A DNA stretch of 64,000 nt, taken from the NCBI RefSeq assembly GCF_019355055.1, contig NZ_CP048411.1, positions 4,511,001 through 4,575,000 on the forward strand, given 5' to 3'. Position 1 is the first letter of the stretch; the number at the start of each line of letters is the position of its first letter. The notes below the pieces were generated by a model that saw only the letters and a list, made by a program, of their open reading frames with translations, was not told the origin of the DNA and searched no databases. This document shows, one piece after another, positions 31,379 through 40,653 of the stretch. Both the position numbers and the translations under genes were made by a program. Source of the stretch: Pseudomonas sp. MTM4 (lineage in GTDB: Bacteria; Pseudomonadota; Gammaproteobacteria; Pseudomonadales; Pseudomonadaceae).

Positions 31379-31506
31379 AGGTTACCCGAAATTGGCGCTG
31401 GCCAAATCGGGAGAGTTTTTGATCAGGTAGAAGCAGCTGGAAGGTGGACGGTGGAAGTAAAAGCAGGAAGAGCGCTTGACGGTTTTTCTGCGCCAAGCAC
31501 ACCAGC

Positions 31507-32229
31507 TTATCGCTTGGCCAGTGTTTCAACCGCCAAACCGGGAAAGTCGGTAATCAGGCTGTCCACACCAAAATCGGCGAGCCGGCGCATCAGCGCCGGT
31601 TCGTTCACCGTCCAGACCGATACGTGCACGCCTTGCTGGCGAGCTTTCGCGATCCGCTCGGGTGTGCATAGCGTCCATTTCAGTGCCAGCAGATCGCAGT
31701 CGTATTGCTTGGCCACTTTCAGCGGGTCGAGCCAGGCGTATTCGGCCACCAGACCGCAAGAGATTTCCGGCGTCAGTCGCTTCAGCGCCCGCAACACTTC
31801 CCGCGATCCGGACGTGACCGTGATTCGATCAAGCAGGCCGTGACGTTCGGCCAGCTCGCGGATCGCCAGCACCGAGCGTGCGGCACGGACTCTGGAGGCG
31901 CTTTTGACTTCCAGCTGCCAGTGGTCGAACGCGCATTTCTCGAACAGCTCCGACAGGCGCGGAATAGGGCAGGGGTGTTTCCAGCCAGGCCCACCCTGGC
32001 GTGCATCGTAATGAGTCAGTTCTTCGGCGTCGTGCTCCACGACCTTGCCGCGCTGCCCGGTGGTGCGCTTGAGCGTCGGGTCATGGATGACCATCAGTTC
32101 GCCGTCTTTGGACAGATGCAGATCCAGTTCGCAGCGACGCACGCCATGGTCGAGGCACTGCTGGAAACTGACCAAGGTATTTTCCGGGGCTTCGCCCTTA
32201 GCGCCTCGATGTCCGTAGATCAGAGTCAC
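31507..32229 (-). CDS. Glycerophosphodiester phosphodiesterase family protein
   Basis: A 240-residue TIM-barrel enzyme predicted to hydrolyse glycerophosphodiesters to glycerol 3-phosphate and an alcohol. Catalytic and metal motifs are present: GHRG with PENT at the N-terminus, ELDLHLSKDGELMVIHD, LEVK around residue 105 and the late SVWTVNEP. No signal peptide, so cytoplasmic (UgpQ-like rather than the periplasmic GlpQ). The start is a GTG at 32229 overlapping the stop of the upstream gene as GTGA, so the two are translated as a pair. Confidence 0.92.
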   Translation of the reverse strand: MTLIYGHRGAKGEAPENTLVSFQQCLDHGVRRCELDLHLSKDGELMVIHDPTLKRTTGQRGKVVEHDAEELTHYDARQGGPGWKHPCPIPRLSELFEKCAFDHWQLEVKSASRVRAARSVLAIRELAERHGLLDRITVTSGSREVLRALKRLTPEISCGLVAEYAWLDPLKVAKQYDCDLLALKWTLCTPERIAKARQQGVHVSVWTVNEPALMRRLADFGVDSLITDFPGLAVETLAKR

Positions 32230-32531
32230 GGTTGTATGCCTCGCTGTAGCGGCGTGATGCGTTGATGATGCTGGACGCTGTTGATGACCCGATTGCCCTC
32301 GAAGTAGACGGAAAATTCACGGTAATCCCAGCGCGTGATGGGCGGCTGGCCCACGGCAGGGTGTTCCTCGTCGGCGAGACCGAAGCGGTCCAGTACCAGA
32401 TTCTTGGAGTCGCCCCGAATGGGCATGGCTAGCTCGGCAGAGCCCTGATGGCCAACGGGAATACGGATGATGTCGGCATGTGCCGGGATGCAGAGTGCGA
32501 TTGTCAGGAAAGGGATCACTAACCGAGGCAT
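32226..32531 (-). CDS. Small exported protein of unknown function
   Basis: A 101-residue protein with a clear signal peptide (MPRLVIPFLTIALCIPAHA) and a mature part of about 80 residues containing IIRIPVGHQGSAELAMP and WDYREFSVYFEGNRVINSV. I do not recognise a family with confidence. The mature part looks like a small beta-rich periplasmic domain. It lies between a PilZ protein, whose stop is 1 bp upstream, and the phosphodiesterase, which it overlaps by 4 bp, so these three form one operon. The upstream extension of this frame to 32621 runs into the PilZ gene and is ignored. Confidence 0.8.
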   Translation of the reverse strand: MPRLVIPFLTIALCIPAHADIIRIPVGHQGSAELAMPIRGDSKNLVLDRFGLADEEHPAVGQPPITRWDYREFSVYFEGNRVINSVQHHQRITPLQRGIQP

Positions 32532-32532
32532 T

Positions 32533-33105
32533 TCAAGTTCCTTGCAGGCTCTCACGGGCCAGGCGTCGTTCAGTCGCCTGTTTCTGAAGGATATGTCGAG
32601 CGAGCAGTTGCCGTTGTGCATCAGTCAGCGCTTCGAAGGACGTACCGATTGCAAACCGATTCTCGTCGAGTGCCTGGCAGCTGGCGATGCGTGCGGTGAG
32701 CAACATACCCAGGCCCTGCGGCATCAGCACCAGCTTGAGCATCCAGGCCGAACCCTCTTCGAGAGGCTGATCGTTTACGAAGCTGATGCCGCCTTCCGAC
32801 AGCACGACCGTGCGCGCTGGGGCGAGATTTTTCACCAAGTCTTGCGCCAGTGCCTGGCCGATCAGGTCGATGCGTTTGTTTTGTACCTTCAGATAGTTGG
32901 CCAGTGTGCGGTTGCCCTCGGCTATCTGACGTAGGAGATGTTGCGCTTCGAAGTCGAGTTGGTGCAGCTCGCCAAGCAGGTCGAACAGCTGGTTTGCGCC
33001 GCTGTCCTTGACTGTTGCTGGGTGTTCCAGCGACAGGATTTCCAGTGCGATCACGTCCTCGATACGGTAGTATTCGCGGCGATCTTCAGTATCTTCTATG
33101 GGCAT
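32533..33105 (-). CDS. PilZ domain protein (putative c-di-GMP receptor)
   Basis: A 190-residue cytoplasmic protein. The arginine-rich start DRREYYRIED resembles the RxxxR c-di-GMP loop, and VVLSEGGISFVND resembles the D/NxSxxG strand of PilZ domains, although the first acidic residue is Ser-Glu here. A helical insert of about 80 residues separates the two, an arrangement seen in a subset of Pseudomonas PilZ proteins. c-di-GMP binding is likely but not assured given the altered motif. The ATG at 33105 is preferred over an upstream one at 33162, since family similarity starts there. It is divergent from lolC. Confidence 0.82.
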   Translation of the reverse strand: MPIEDTEDRREYYRIEDVIALEILSLEHPATVKDSGANQLFDLLGELHQLDFEAQHLLRQIAEGNRTLANYLKVQNKRIDLIGQALAQDLVKNLAPARTVVLSEGGISFVNDQPLEEGSAWMLKLVLMPQGLGMLLTARIASCQALDENRFAIGTSFEALTDAQRQLLARHILQKQATERRLARESLQGT

Positions 33106-33204
33106 GTCGTTCCCTGGGCTGCAGTGATGGTTTGAGTGTATCAGGCCGCCTGGCAACGTCATTCAGCTTGTTATTTCCGCCAGCGAAAGCGAACCCATCG
33201 ATTT

Positions 33205-34452
33205 ATGTTCAGACCGCTGTCCGTATATATCGGGGCGCGTTACACACGCGCCAGACGTCGCAGCCTCTTCGTCTCCTTCATATCCTTCACCTCCATGATC
33301 GGGCTCGCGCTGGGTGTGCTGGTCATGATCGTCGTGCTGTCGGTGATGAATGGTTTCGACCATGAGATGCGCACCCGTGTGCTGGGCATGGTTCCGCACG
33401 CCACGGTCGAAAGCGCGACGCCGATCGACGACTGGCAAACGCTGGGTCAGCGACTCGAGCAGCATCCGCAAGTCGTGGCGGTAGCGCCGTTCATCCAGAT
33501 GCAGGGTCTGCTGACCAATCGTGGCCAGGTCACCAAGATTCTCATCAATGCGGTGGACCCGGCACTCGAGCCGGATGTATCCATCATCGGTCAGTTCTTC
33601 CGTCAAGGGTCGCTGGATAGTTTGCAGCCAGGCGAGTTCGGCATCGTCATCGGCGACAGGGCTGCGGCCAAGCTCGGCGTCGGCGTCGGCGACAAGGTCA
33701 CCTTCGTCGCGCCGGAAGTGTCGGTCACTCCGGCTGGCGTTTTCCCGCGCATGAAGCGTTTTACCGTGCGCGGCATCTTTCATGTCGGGGCGGGTGAGAT
33801 CGATGGCTACGTGGCGATGGCCAATATTTCCGATCTCGCACGGCTGCATCGATGGAAGCCGGATCAGGTTCAAGGGCTGCGCCTGCGTTTCGCCGATCTG
33901 TTCCAGGCTCCGCGTATCGCCTGGGAGCTGGCCGGCCAATTGGGCGACGACTTCTATTCCCGCGATTGGACCCGCACGCACGGCAATCTCTATCAGGCGA
34001 TACGCATGGAAAAGGCCATGATCGGCCTCTTGTTGTTGCTCATCGTCGCGGTAGCCGCCTTCAATATCATTTCCACGCTGGTCATGGTCGTGACGGACAA
34101 GCGTGGCGACATCGCCATCCTGCGTACGCTCGGCGCGACGCCCCGTCAGATCATGGCGATCTTCATGGTTCAAGGCACGGTAATCGGCGTTGTCGGTACC
34201 TTGGTAGGTGCCTTGCTCGGCATCTTCGCCGCGCTCAATGTCAGCAGTTGGATCGCAGCGCTGGAGCGCTTGATCGGGCACAAGTTTCTCAGTGCCGAGG
34301 TGTATTTCATCGATTACCTGCCGTCTCGGCTGATGGCTGCCGACGTGGTGCAGGTCTGTATCGCGGCGCTCGTCCTGAGCTTTTTCGCCACCCTGTACCC
34401 GGCTTGGCGAGCGGCCCGTACCCAACCGGCCGAGGCGTTACGTTATGAGTGA
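33205..34452 (+). CDS. lolC: Lipoprotein-releasing ABC transporter membrane subunit LolC
   Basis: A 415-residue inner-membrane protein of the LolCDE complex that extracts outer-membrane lipoproteins and passes them to LolA. It has an N-terminal helix ([30 protein letters not shown]), a large periplasmic domain and three C-terminal helices with the FtsX-like block [18 protein letters not shown]. The ATG at 33205 starts the conserved [19 protein letters not shown]. It is paralogous to lolE, which lies on the other side of lolD. Overlaps lolD by 8 bp. Confidence 0.94.
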   Translation: MFRPLSVYIGARYTRARRRSLFVSFISFTSMIGLALGVLVMIVVLSVMNGFDHEMRTRVLGMVPHATVESATPIDDWQTLGQRLEQHPQVVAVAPFIQMQGLLTNRGQVTKILINAVDPALEPDVSIIGQFFRQGSLDSLQPGEFGIVIGDRAAAKLGVGVGDKVTFVAPEVSVTPAGVFPRMKRFTVRGIFHVGAGEIDGYVAMANISDLARLHRWKPDQVQGLRLRFADLFQAPRIAWELAGQLGDDFYSRDWTRTHGNLYQAIRMEKAMIGLLLLLIVAVAAFNIISTLVMVVTDKRGDIAILRTLGATPRQIMAIFMVQGTVIGVVGTLVGALLGIFAALNVSSWIAALERLIGHKFLSAEVYFIDYLPSRLMAADVVQVCIAALVLSFFATLYPAWRAARTQPAEALRYE

Positions 34453-35158
34453 GCTGGTTATGAACGAAAGGTCTTCGAACGACCGCGCGGTACTGAGTTG
34501 CCGCAACCTGGGCAAGCGCTACGAGGAAGGCCCGGAGTCGGTCAGCGTGCTGTCCGGATTGCAGCTGGAGCTTTTTCCGGGAGAACGGGTCGCTATCGTC
34601 GGCAGTTCCGGGTCGGGCAAGAGTACATTACTGAACCTGCTCGGAGGCCTCGACACGCCTAGCGAAGGCAGCGTCTGGCTGGCCGGCGAAGAACTCTCGG
34701 CATTGAGCGAAAAGGATCGCGGGTTGCTGCGTAACCGCGCGCTGGGCTTCGTTTATCAGTTCCACCATCTGTTACCGGAGTTCACTGCGCTGGAGAATGT
34801 ATGCATGCCGCTGCTGATCGGCAGGGTGCCGATACCCGAAGCGCGCACGCGGGCCACCGAACTGTTGCAACGGGTCGGGCTTGGCCACCGGTTGGCTCAC
34901 AAGCCTTCGGAGCTGTCGGGAGGCGAACGCCAGCGTGTGGCGATCGCTCGTGCCTTGGCCAATCGCCCGGCATTGGTGCTACTCGACGAGCCCACTGGCA
35001 ACCTGGATCACCATACTGCGCAGGGTATTCAGGACCTGATGCTGGAGCTGAGCAGCTCGTTGCGCACAGCCTTTCTTGTCGTGACCCACGACCCGCAACT
35101 GGCGGGGCAGATGGATCACATACTGCGTCTGGAAGACGGTCGGCTGGTGGCTGATTGA
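34445..35158 (+). CDS. lolD: Lipoprotein-releasing ABC transporter ATPase LolD
   Basis: A 237-residue ATPase that powers LolCDE. Walker A is GSSGSGKST, signature [15 protein letters not shown], Walker [13 protein letters not shown], and the H-loop histidine is in VVTHD. The LolD-specific [15 protein letters not shown] is present. The start ATG overlaps lolC. A second ATG at 34460 is possible and would lose only five residues. Its stop overlaps the lolE start. Confidence 0.96.
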   Translation: MSELVMNERSSNDRAVLSCRNLGKRYEEGPESVSVLSGLQLELFPGERVAIVGSSGSGKSTLLNLLGGLDTPSEGSVWLAGEELSALSEKDRGLLRNRALGFVYQFHHLLPEFTALENVCMPLLIGRVPIPEARTRATELLQRVGLGHRLAHKPSELSGGERQRVAIARALANRPALVLLDEPTGNLDHHTAQGIQDLMLELSSSLRTAFLVVTHDPQLAGQMDHILRLEDGRLVAD

Positions 35159-36405
35159 TGTTCAGGCCGCTCAGCATCTTCATTGGCAGTCGTTACACGC
35201 GGGCCAAGCGTCGTAACCACTTCATCTCGTTCATCTCCCTGACGTCCATGATCGGCCTCTCGCTGGGTGTGCTGGCGATGATCATGGTGCTTTCGGTCAT
35301 GAACGGTTTTCAGCGCGAGATGAGCAATCGCATTCTCGGAATGGTCCCGCATGCCGTTATCGCAGGCGACGGACAGCCAGTGGATGATTGGCAAGCGTTG
35401 GCTGACCAGGTAATGGCGCATCCTGAAGTGCTCGGCGCCGCGCCGATTACACAGCTCGAAGGCATGCTTTCCTTCAAAGGGGCCATGCAGCCTATCGAGA
35501 TCAAGGGTATCGATCCGCAGACGGAAGGGGAGGTATCGATCCTCGGCTCGAAAATGATGGCTGGCAGGCTCGACGACCTCAAGCCGGGCGAGTCCGGGGT
35601 CATTCTCGGTTTGATGGCCGCGCGTCGATTCGGCCTGAAACTGGGCGACAAGCTCACGCTGATCGTGCCGGAGCTCAGCGATACGCCCGGAGGTGTCACG
35701 CCGCGCATGCAGCGCCTGAATGTGGTAGGAGTGTTCAAGGTCGGTGCCGAGCTGGACGGCAGTCTGGCCATGATTCATCGGGCCGATGCGGCGCGGATGC
35801 TCCGTTGGCAGCCTGATCAAGTCGAAGGCGTGAGGGTCAGGCTGGCGGATCTGTACCGTGCGCCTGAAACGACGGCTGAGATCATTGCCAGGCTCGATGG
35901 GGACTATCGCGGCGAGGATTGGTCGCTGACCCAGGGCAGTCTGTTCAGTGCGATGAAGATGGAAAAAACCATGATCGGCCTGCTGCTTCTGCTGATCGTG
36001 GCGGTTGCCGCGTTCAATATCATCGCGACCTTGATCATGGTAGTCGCCGATAAGCGTGCCGACATCGCGATTCTGCGTACCCTGGGCGCAACGCCCCGTC
36101 AGATCATGGCGATCTTCATGGTGCAGGGCAGCATCATCGGCCTGACCGGTACACTAATAGGTACTGTTCTAGGAATCCTTGGCGCGTTGAACGTCAGCGC
36201 TCTAGTGGCCTGGCTGGAAAAGGTATCGGGACAGCATATCTTTAGCTCCGATGTGTATTTCATCAGCACGTTGCCGTCCGAATTGCGGTTCGAAGACGTC
36301 GTCTTGGTGACGCTTGCGGCACTTGTGCTGAGTTTTCTTGCAACGCTCTATCCCGCCTGGCGCGCTGCACAGACACAGCCCGCCGAAGCACTGCGCTACG
36401 AGTAG
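35158..36405 (+). CDS. lolE: Lipoprotein-releasing ABC transporter membrane subunit LolE
   Basis: A 415-residue paralogue of LolC with the same layout: an N-terminal helix in [30 protein letters not shown], a periplasmic domain, then three helices with [22 protein letters not shown]. LolE is the subunit that first takes up the lipoprotein. The ATG shares its A with the lolD stop (TGATG). lolC, lolD and lolE form a self-contained operon, and the cargo probably includes the OmpA-type lipoproteins and ApbE made in this window if they reach the outer membrane. Confidence 0.95.
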   Translation: MFRPLSIFIGSRYTRAKRRNHFISFISLTSMIGLSLGVLAMIMVLSVMNGFQREMSNRILGMVPHAVIAGDGQPVDDWQALADQVMAHPEVLGAAPITQLEGMLSFKGAMQPIEIKGIDPQTEGEVSILGSKMMAGRLDDLKPGESGVILGLMAARRFGLKLGDKLTLIVPELSDTPGGVTPRMQRLNVVGVFKVGAELDGSLAMIHRADAARMLRWQPDQVEGVRVRLADLYRAPETTAEIIARLDGDYRGEDWSLTQGSLFSAMKMEKTMIGLLLLLIVAVAAFNIIATLIMVVADKRADIAILRTLGATPRQIMAIFMVQGSIIGLTGTLIGTVLGILGALNVSALVAWLEKVSGQHIFSSDVYFISTLPSELRFEDVVLVTLAALVLSFLATLYPAWRAAQTQPAEALRYE

Positions 36406-36485
36406 TGCTGCACGTTGGCAATGCCGTATCGAACCGGCCCTGTTGCGGGCCGATCAATCACTACGGCGGTAAAAGACATTGATCC

Positions 36486-36504
36486 GTTGAGCGTTGCGCT
36501 CAAC
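36486..36504. terminator. Hairpin between convergent lolE and the DUF2062 gene
   Basis: GTTGAGCG-TTG-CGCTCAAC, a perfect 8-bp stem with no clear T-run, lies in the 200-bp gap between two convergent genes. The rest of the gap shows no gene. Confidence 0.45.
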
Positions 36505-36606
36505 CGTCGAGCCCGTCTGTGGCTGTAATCAATTCAATGTCGGTGCGCCTTGGCTCGCCATGCTCGTGTATTCAACGGCCTGCCAGCCGTAGGAAATGGG
36601 TAAAGG

Positions 36607-37122
36607 TCAGCGGCGATTCTGCTGGCGTTTGCGCCAGCTGCGGCCAACCCACCAGCGCCAATATGCCTGGGTGGCAACGTAGCCCAATACCGATAGCACT
36701 ATAGCGACGACGAAGGAGCCTAGATAAAGCGGTTGCCAATGGCTATTGAGCATCTGGCGCACCCAGGCGAGGCTCAATTCCACCGGCATTGGCGAGGCCG
36801 GAGTATCCATAAGCCAGGCACCAATCTTGTAGTTGCAATAGAAAATCGGCGGCATGGTCAGAGGATTGGTCAGCCATACCAGGCCTATGGCAATTGGCAG
36901 GTTGGCTCTGGCGGGCACTGCGCAAACTGCGGCGACGAGCATCTGCATGGGCATGGGGATCATGGCCCAGAACAGGCCGATAGCCATCGCCCTGGAAACG
37001 GAATGCCGGTTGAGGTGCAGCAGGTTGGGATCGTGAATCAGCGCGCCAAGAAAGCGCAGGGACTTGTCCTCTTTTATGCGATCCGGGTGCGGCATGTAGC
37101 GTTTGAAAAAGCGACGCGGCAT
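36607..37122 (-). CDS. DUF2062 family membrane protein
   Basis: A 171-residue protein that starts MPRRFFKRYMPHPDRIKED, a typical DUF2062 opening. It has LHRNSVSRAMAIG-like spacing (LNRHSVSRAMAIGLFWAMIPMP) and two or three membrane segments, including the NLPIAIGLVWLTNPLTMPPIFY loop. The tail is highly basic (GRSWRKRQQNRR). The family is widespread next to comEC and exbB in Pseudomonas and its function is not known. The ATG at 37122 is used. It is divergent from comEC. Confidence 0.88.
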   Translation of the reverse strand: MPRRFFKRYMPHPDRIKEDKSLRFLGALIHDPNLLHLNRHSVSRAMAIGLFWAMIPMPMQMLVAAVCAVPARANLPIAIGLVWLTNPLTMPPIFYCNYKIGAWLMDTPASPMPVELSLAWVRQMLNSHWQPLYLGSFVVAIVLSVLGYVATQAYWRWWVGRSWRKRQQNRR

Positions 37123-37298
37123 GGCGTTTCTCTGGCAGGCGTAAGCACGGCGATTATGCCTGAAACGAGACCCGGCACTGCTAGAGTTTGTGACATTAGG
37201 TATACACTGCACCGGCCGACAGGATGTCGAGCTTCGTAGTAGACCACCCGATTATTCGGGTCGCGTTTATTGTTTTGGAAGGGAATCCGGGAGATGTA

Positions 37299-39524
37299 AT
37301 GCGTGCAGCGATGCTGGCGCTGGCGGCAGGCCTCCTACTGCTGCGCTTTCTACCGCAGTTACCACCAATGTGGGCGCTGCCCCTCATATTCATAACAGGC
37401 CTGGCATTGCTGCCGTTGCGCGTTTGGCCGGGCGCTTTTTTCTGCTTTGGGTTTGGCTGGGCCTGCCTGAGTGCTCATTGGGCGCTGGATGATCGCTTGC
37501 CGGTAGACCTCGACGGGCGCACCTTCTGGATGGAAGGACGCGTTACCGGACTGCCGGACATCAGTGATGGCGTGGTGCGGTTCGAACTGGTGGATATTTC
37601 GTCGCGCCATGCCGGGCTGCCTTCGCGGGTGCGGTTAGCCTGGTACGGTGGGCCGACATTGCAGGCTGGCGAGCGCTGGCGGCTCGCAGCCAAACTGAAA
37701 CGACCGCGTGGTCTGGTCAATCCGAACTCGTTCGATTACGAGGCCTGGCTTTTGGCGCAGCGGATCGGTGCCAGCGGCACGATCAAGGCCGGCGAGCGCG
37801 TGCCGCTCGCGCAAGGAAACCAGTCGTGGCGCGATCGGCTGCGCCAACGCTTGTTGGCAGTCGATGCGCAGGGGCGCTCGGGCGCAATCGCAGCGCTGGT
37901 GGTTGGTGACGACAGTGGTTTGTCTACGTCCGACTGGCGGATACTTCAAGACACCGGAACCGTGCATTTGATGGTGATCTCGGGACAGCATGTAGGGATG
38001 CTGGCCGGTCTGCTTTATGGCCTGGTCGCGCTGATGGCGCGCTGGGGTATCTGGCCACCACGGGTCGCCTGGCTACCTTGGGCGTGTGGCTTCGCTTTGG
38101 TAGGTGCGCTTGGATACGGCTGGTTGGCGGGCTTCGAAGTGCCGGTGCAACGCGCTTGCATGATGGTCGCGCTGGTGCTTCTGTGGCGCTTGCGCTTTCG
38201 ACATCTCGGTGTCTGGCTGCCTCTGTTGATCGCGCTCGATGGTGTCCTGCTACTGGATCCGTTGGTAAGCCTGCAACCGGGGTTCTGGCTGTCGTTCCTG
38301 GCGGTGACATTACTCGTCCTGATTTTTCGTGGTCGGCTCGGCAGCTGGGTCTGGTGGCGGGCGTTGGGTCGCGCTCAATGGGGTATGGCGTTCGGCTTGT
38401 TACCAGTATTGCTTGCGTTGGGCTTGCCGGTAAGCCTGAGCGGTCCGATCGCCAATCTGTTTGCCGTGCCGCTGGTCAGTGCGCTGATCGTACCCTTGTC
38501 ATTATTAGGCACCTCGCTGTTGTGGCTACCGGATGTCGGCGAGCTGCTGCTATGGCTGGCTGGCGGACTGCTGGCGTTTCTGTTCGATGCGCTGCAATGG
38601 CTCGCTGGGTGGCAACCGGCATGGCTGTCAACGTCCTTGCCGCTGTGGAGTTGGTTGCTAGTTGCGCTGGGCATGCTGTTGATCTTGTCGCCTTCCGGAG
38701 TGCCGTTCCGGGCGCTGGGGTGGGTGTTCTTCGCGCCGTTGCTATTCCCACCGACGAACGAACCCGCGGTGGGCCAAGCGGAAGTGTGGGTATTCGATGT
38801 CGGTCAGGGGCTGGCGGTACTTGTGCGTACGCGTAAGCATGCCTTGCTATATGACGCGGGGCCGCGTTACGGGGACTTCGATATCGGCGAGCGTGTTGTG
38901 TTTCCTTCGCTAAGGGCGTTGGGGCTGGCCGATCTCGATCTGCTGATCCTCAGCCATGCTGATAGTGATCATTCGGGAGGCGCCGAGGCAATTCAGCGAT
39001 TGTTACCGGCAGCACGGGTACTTAGCGGCGAACCGGAGCGACTACCTGCTACGTTGGGCGCCGAGTGGTGCCGTTCAGGAGATCGTTGGGAGTGGGATCA
39101 GGTCAGTTTCACGCTTTGGCAATGGCCAGAAAGCAAAAATAGCAACCAGTCTTCTTGCGTACTGTTGGTTGAAGCGGCTGGCGAGCGGCTGTTACTCACC
39201 GGGGACATCGATGCGGCAGCGGAACAGGCGCTGATAGCGAGCGATATGCCACTCGAGGTGCGATGGCTGCTGGTGCCGCACCACGGTAGTCGCAGCTCGT
39301 CTTCCGCAGCGTTCATCGAGGCGGCGAGTGCTGAGGGGGCGCTGGTCTCGCGCAGTCTTCACAATGCTTTCGGCCATCCACACCCGGACGTCGTGCAGCG
39401 TCTGCAAGCATCCAATACGCAGCTTTACGACACCGCCGAGCAGGGTGCCATACGAATCCTTCTTGGACGTTTCGAATCCGCGCAGGGATTGCGCGCCGAA
39501 CGGCGATTCTGGCGGGAAAAATGA
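37299..39524 (+). CDS. comEC: DNA internalization/competence protein ComEC/Rec2
   Basis: A 741-residue polytopic inner-membrane protein forming the channel for single-stranded DNA entry during natural transformation. It has an N-terminal DUF4131/OB-like region (DRLPVDLDGRTFWMEGRVTG), the competence domain with many hydrophobic helices (VMISGQHVGMLAGLLYG) and a C-terminal metallo-beta-lactamase-like domain with LILSHADSDHSGG and VPHHGSRSSSSAAF. All domains are intact, consistent with the known transformability of P. stutzeri-type strains. The ATG at 37299 has GGGAG 5 bp upstream. Confidence 0.94.
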   Translation: MRAAMLALAAGLLLLRFLPQLPPMWALPLIFITGLALLPLRVWPGAFFCFGFGWACLSAHWALDDRLPVDLDGRTFWMEGRVTGLPDISDGVVRFELVDISSRHAGLPSRVRLAWYGGPTLQAGERWRLAAKLKRPRGLVNPNSFDYEAWLLAQRIGASGTIKAGERVPLAQGNQSWRDRLRQRLLAVDAQGRSGAIAALVVGDDSGLSTSDWRILQDTGTVHLMVISGQHVGMLAGLLYGLVALMARWGIWPPRVAWLPWACGFALVGALGYGWLAGFEVPVQRACMMVALVLLWRLRFRHLGVWLPLLIALDGVLLLDPLVSLQPGFWLSFLAVTLLVLIFRGRLGSWVWWRALGRAQWGMAFGLLPVLLALGLPVSLSGPIANLFAVPLVSALIVPLSLLGTSLLWLPDVGELLLWLAGGLLAFLFDALQWLAGWQPAWLSTSLPLWSWLLVALGMLLILSPSGVPFRALGWVFFAPLLFPPTNEPAVGQAEVWVFDVGQGLAVLVRTRKHALLYDAGPRYGDFDIGERVVFPSLRALGLADLDLLILSHADSDHSGGAEAIQRLLPAARVLSGEPERLPATLGAEWCRSGDRWEWDQVSFTLWQWPESKNSNQSSCVLLVEAAGERLLLTGDIDAAAEQALIASDMPLEVRWLLVPHHGSRSSSSAAFIEAASAEGALVSRSLHNAFGHPHPDVVQRLQASNTQLYDTAEQGAIRILLGRFESAQGLRAERRFWREK

Positions 39525-39595
39525 GAACCGAGGCCGTCGGCTGCCTATCGACCCTATGCTAGAGTGGCGCCACTTTTTCGAGGGGGATTCATCTC

Positions 39596-40228
39596 GTGTG
39601 GGAGCTGGTTAAAGCGGGCGGCTGGATAATGCTGCCAATCATTTTCTGTTCCATCGCTGCCGCTGGTATCGTCGCCGAAAGGCTGTGGACGCTACGGCCT
39701 GCTCGCGTGACCCCGCCGCATCTGCTCGGCCAGGTGTGGAAATGGATCAAGGACAAGAAGCTCAGTAATCAGAAGCTCAAGGAGTTGCGCGCCGATTCGC
39801 CGCTAGGCGAGATTCTGGCAGCAGGCCTGGCCAACTCAAAACATGGCCGGGAGATCATGAAAGAGTGCATCGAGGAGGCTGCGGCGCGTGTCGTCCATGA
39901 CCTTGAGCGTTACCTCAATGCACTGGGCACCATCGCCGGGATCGCGCCACTGCTCGGGTTGCTGGGTACAGTGCTTGGGATGATCGAGATTTTCAGTGCC
40001 TTCATGGGCTCCGGCATGGCCAACGCACCGTTGCTCGCAGCGGGCATTTCCAAGGCGTTGATCACCACTGCAGCAGGTCTGATGGTCGGCATCCCGGCAT
40101 TGTTTTTCCATCGTTTCCTGCTACGCCGCGTCGAAGAACTGGTGGTCGGTATGGAGCAGGAAGCGATCAAGCTGGTCGAGGTCGTACAGGGTGACCGTGA
40201 CGTCGATCTGGGTGAGGGCAAGGCGTGA
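39596..40228 (+). CDS. exbB: MotA/TolQ/ExbB family proton channel
   Basis: A 210-residue membrane protein with three transmembrane segments: residues 10-30, and two in GTIAGIAPLLGLLGTVLGMIEIFSAF and ALITTAAGLMVGIPALFF. With ExbD it harvests proton-motive force to energise an outer-membrane process, either TonB-linked transport or another task. The GTG start has AGGGGG 8-10 bp upstream. It overlaps exbD by 4 bp. There is no tonB in this window. In Pseudomonas this exbB/exbD pair is conserved beside lpxK, hinting at an envelope role. Confidence 0.92.
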   Translation: MWELVKAGGWIMLPIIFCSIAAAGIVAERLWTLRPARVTPPHLLGQVWKWIKDKKLSNQKLKELRADSPLGEILAAGLANSKHGREIMKECIEEAAARVVHDLERYLNALGTIAGIAPLLGLLGTVLGMIEIFSAFMGSGMANAPLLAAGISKALITTAAGLMVGIPALFFHRFLLRRVEELVVGMEQEAIKLVEVVQGDRDVDLGEGKA

Positions 40229-40653
40229 AATTTCGACGCAAGGCGCGGGAAAACGTCGATATCGGCCTGGCACCGCTGATCGATGTAGTGTTTATCCTGC
40301 TGCTGTTCTTCGTGGTGACGACAACCTTCACCCGTGAAACTCAACTCCAGGTTGATCTGCCTGAAGCGGCCACCGGTACGCCACCACAGCAAGCCGAGAC
40401 AAAGCGGCTGGAAGTGGTCATCGATGTCGAAGGCAAATTCACACTCAATGGCAAGACCTTGATCAAGCATGACCTGAGCACGCTCATGGCAGCACTCAGC
40501 AAGGAGTCGGAGGGCGACACCAATCTGCCGATGGTGATCAGCGCCGACGGTAAGACTCCACACCAGGCGGTCATCACGGCCATGGATGCGGCGGGCAAAT
40601 TGGGCTTTGCACAGCTGCGCATCACTACCGTCGAGGCCCAGCCGGAACCCTGA
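40225..40653 (+). CDS. exbD: ExbD/TolR family biopolymer transport protein
   Basis: A 142-residue protein with one N-terminal membrane helix holding the proton-relay aspartate ([21 protein letters not shown]) and a periplasmic domain ([27 protein letters not shown]). It works with the ExbB-type channel just upstream. The GTG start overlaps the exbB stop (GTGA), and its own stop overlaps the lpxK start (TGATG), so exbB-exbD-lpxK are translationally coupled. Confidence 0.93.
   Translation: MKFRRKARENVDIGLAPLIDVVFILLLFFVVTTTFTRETQLQVDLPEAATGTPPQQAETKRLEVVIDVEGKFTLNGKTLIKHDLSTLMAALSKESEGDTNLPMVISADGKTPHQAVITAMDAAGKLGFAQLRITTVEAQPEP

Noticed and set aside
33163..34425. 420-residue minus-strand frame opposite lolC
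   Set aside because: Highly charged, repetitive translation typical of antisense to a membrane-protein gene.
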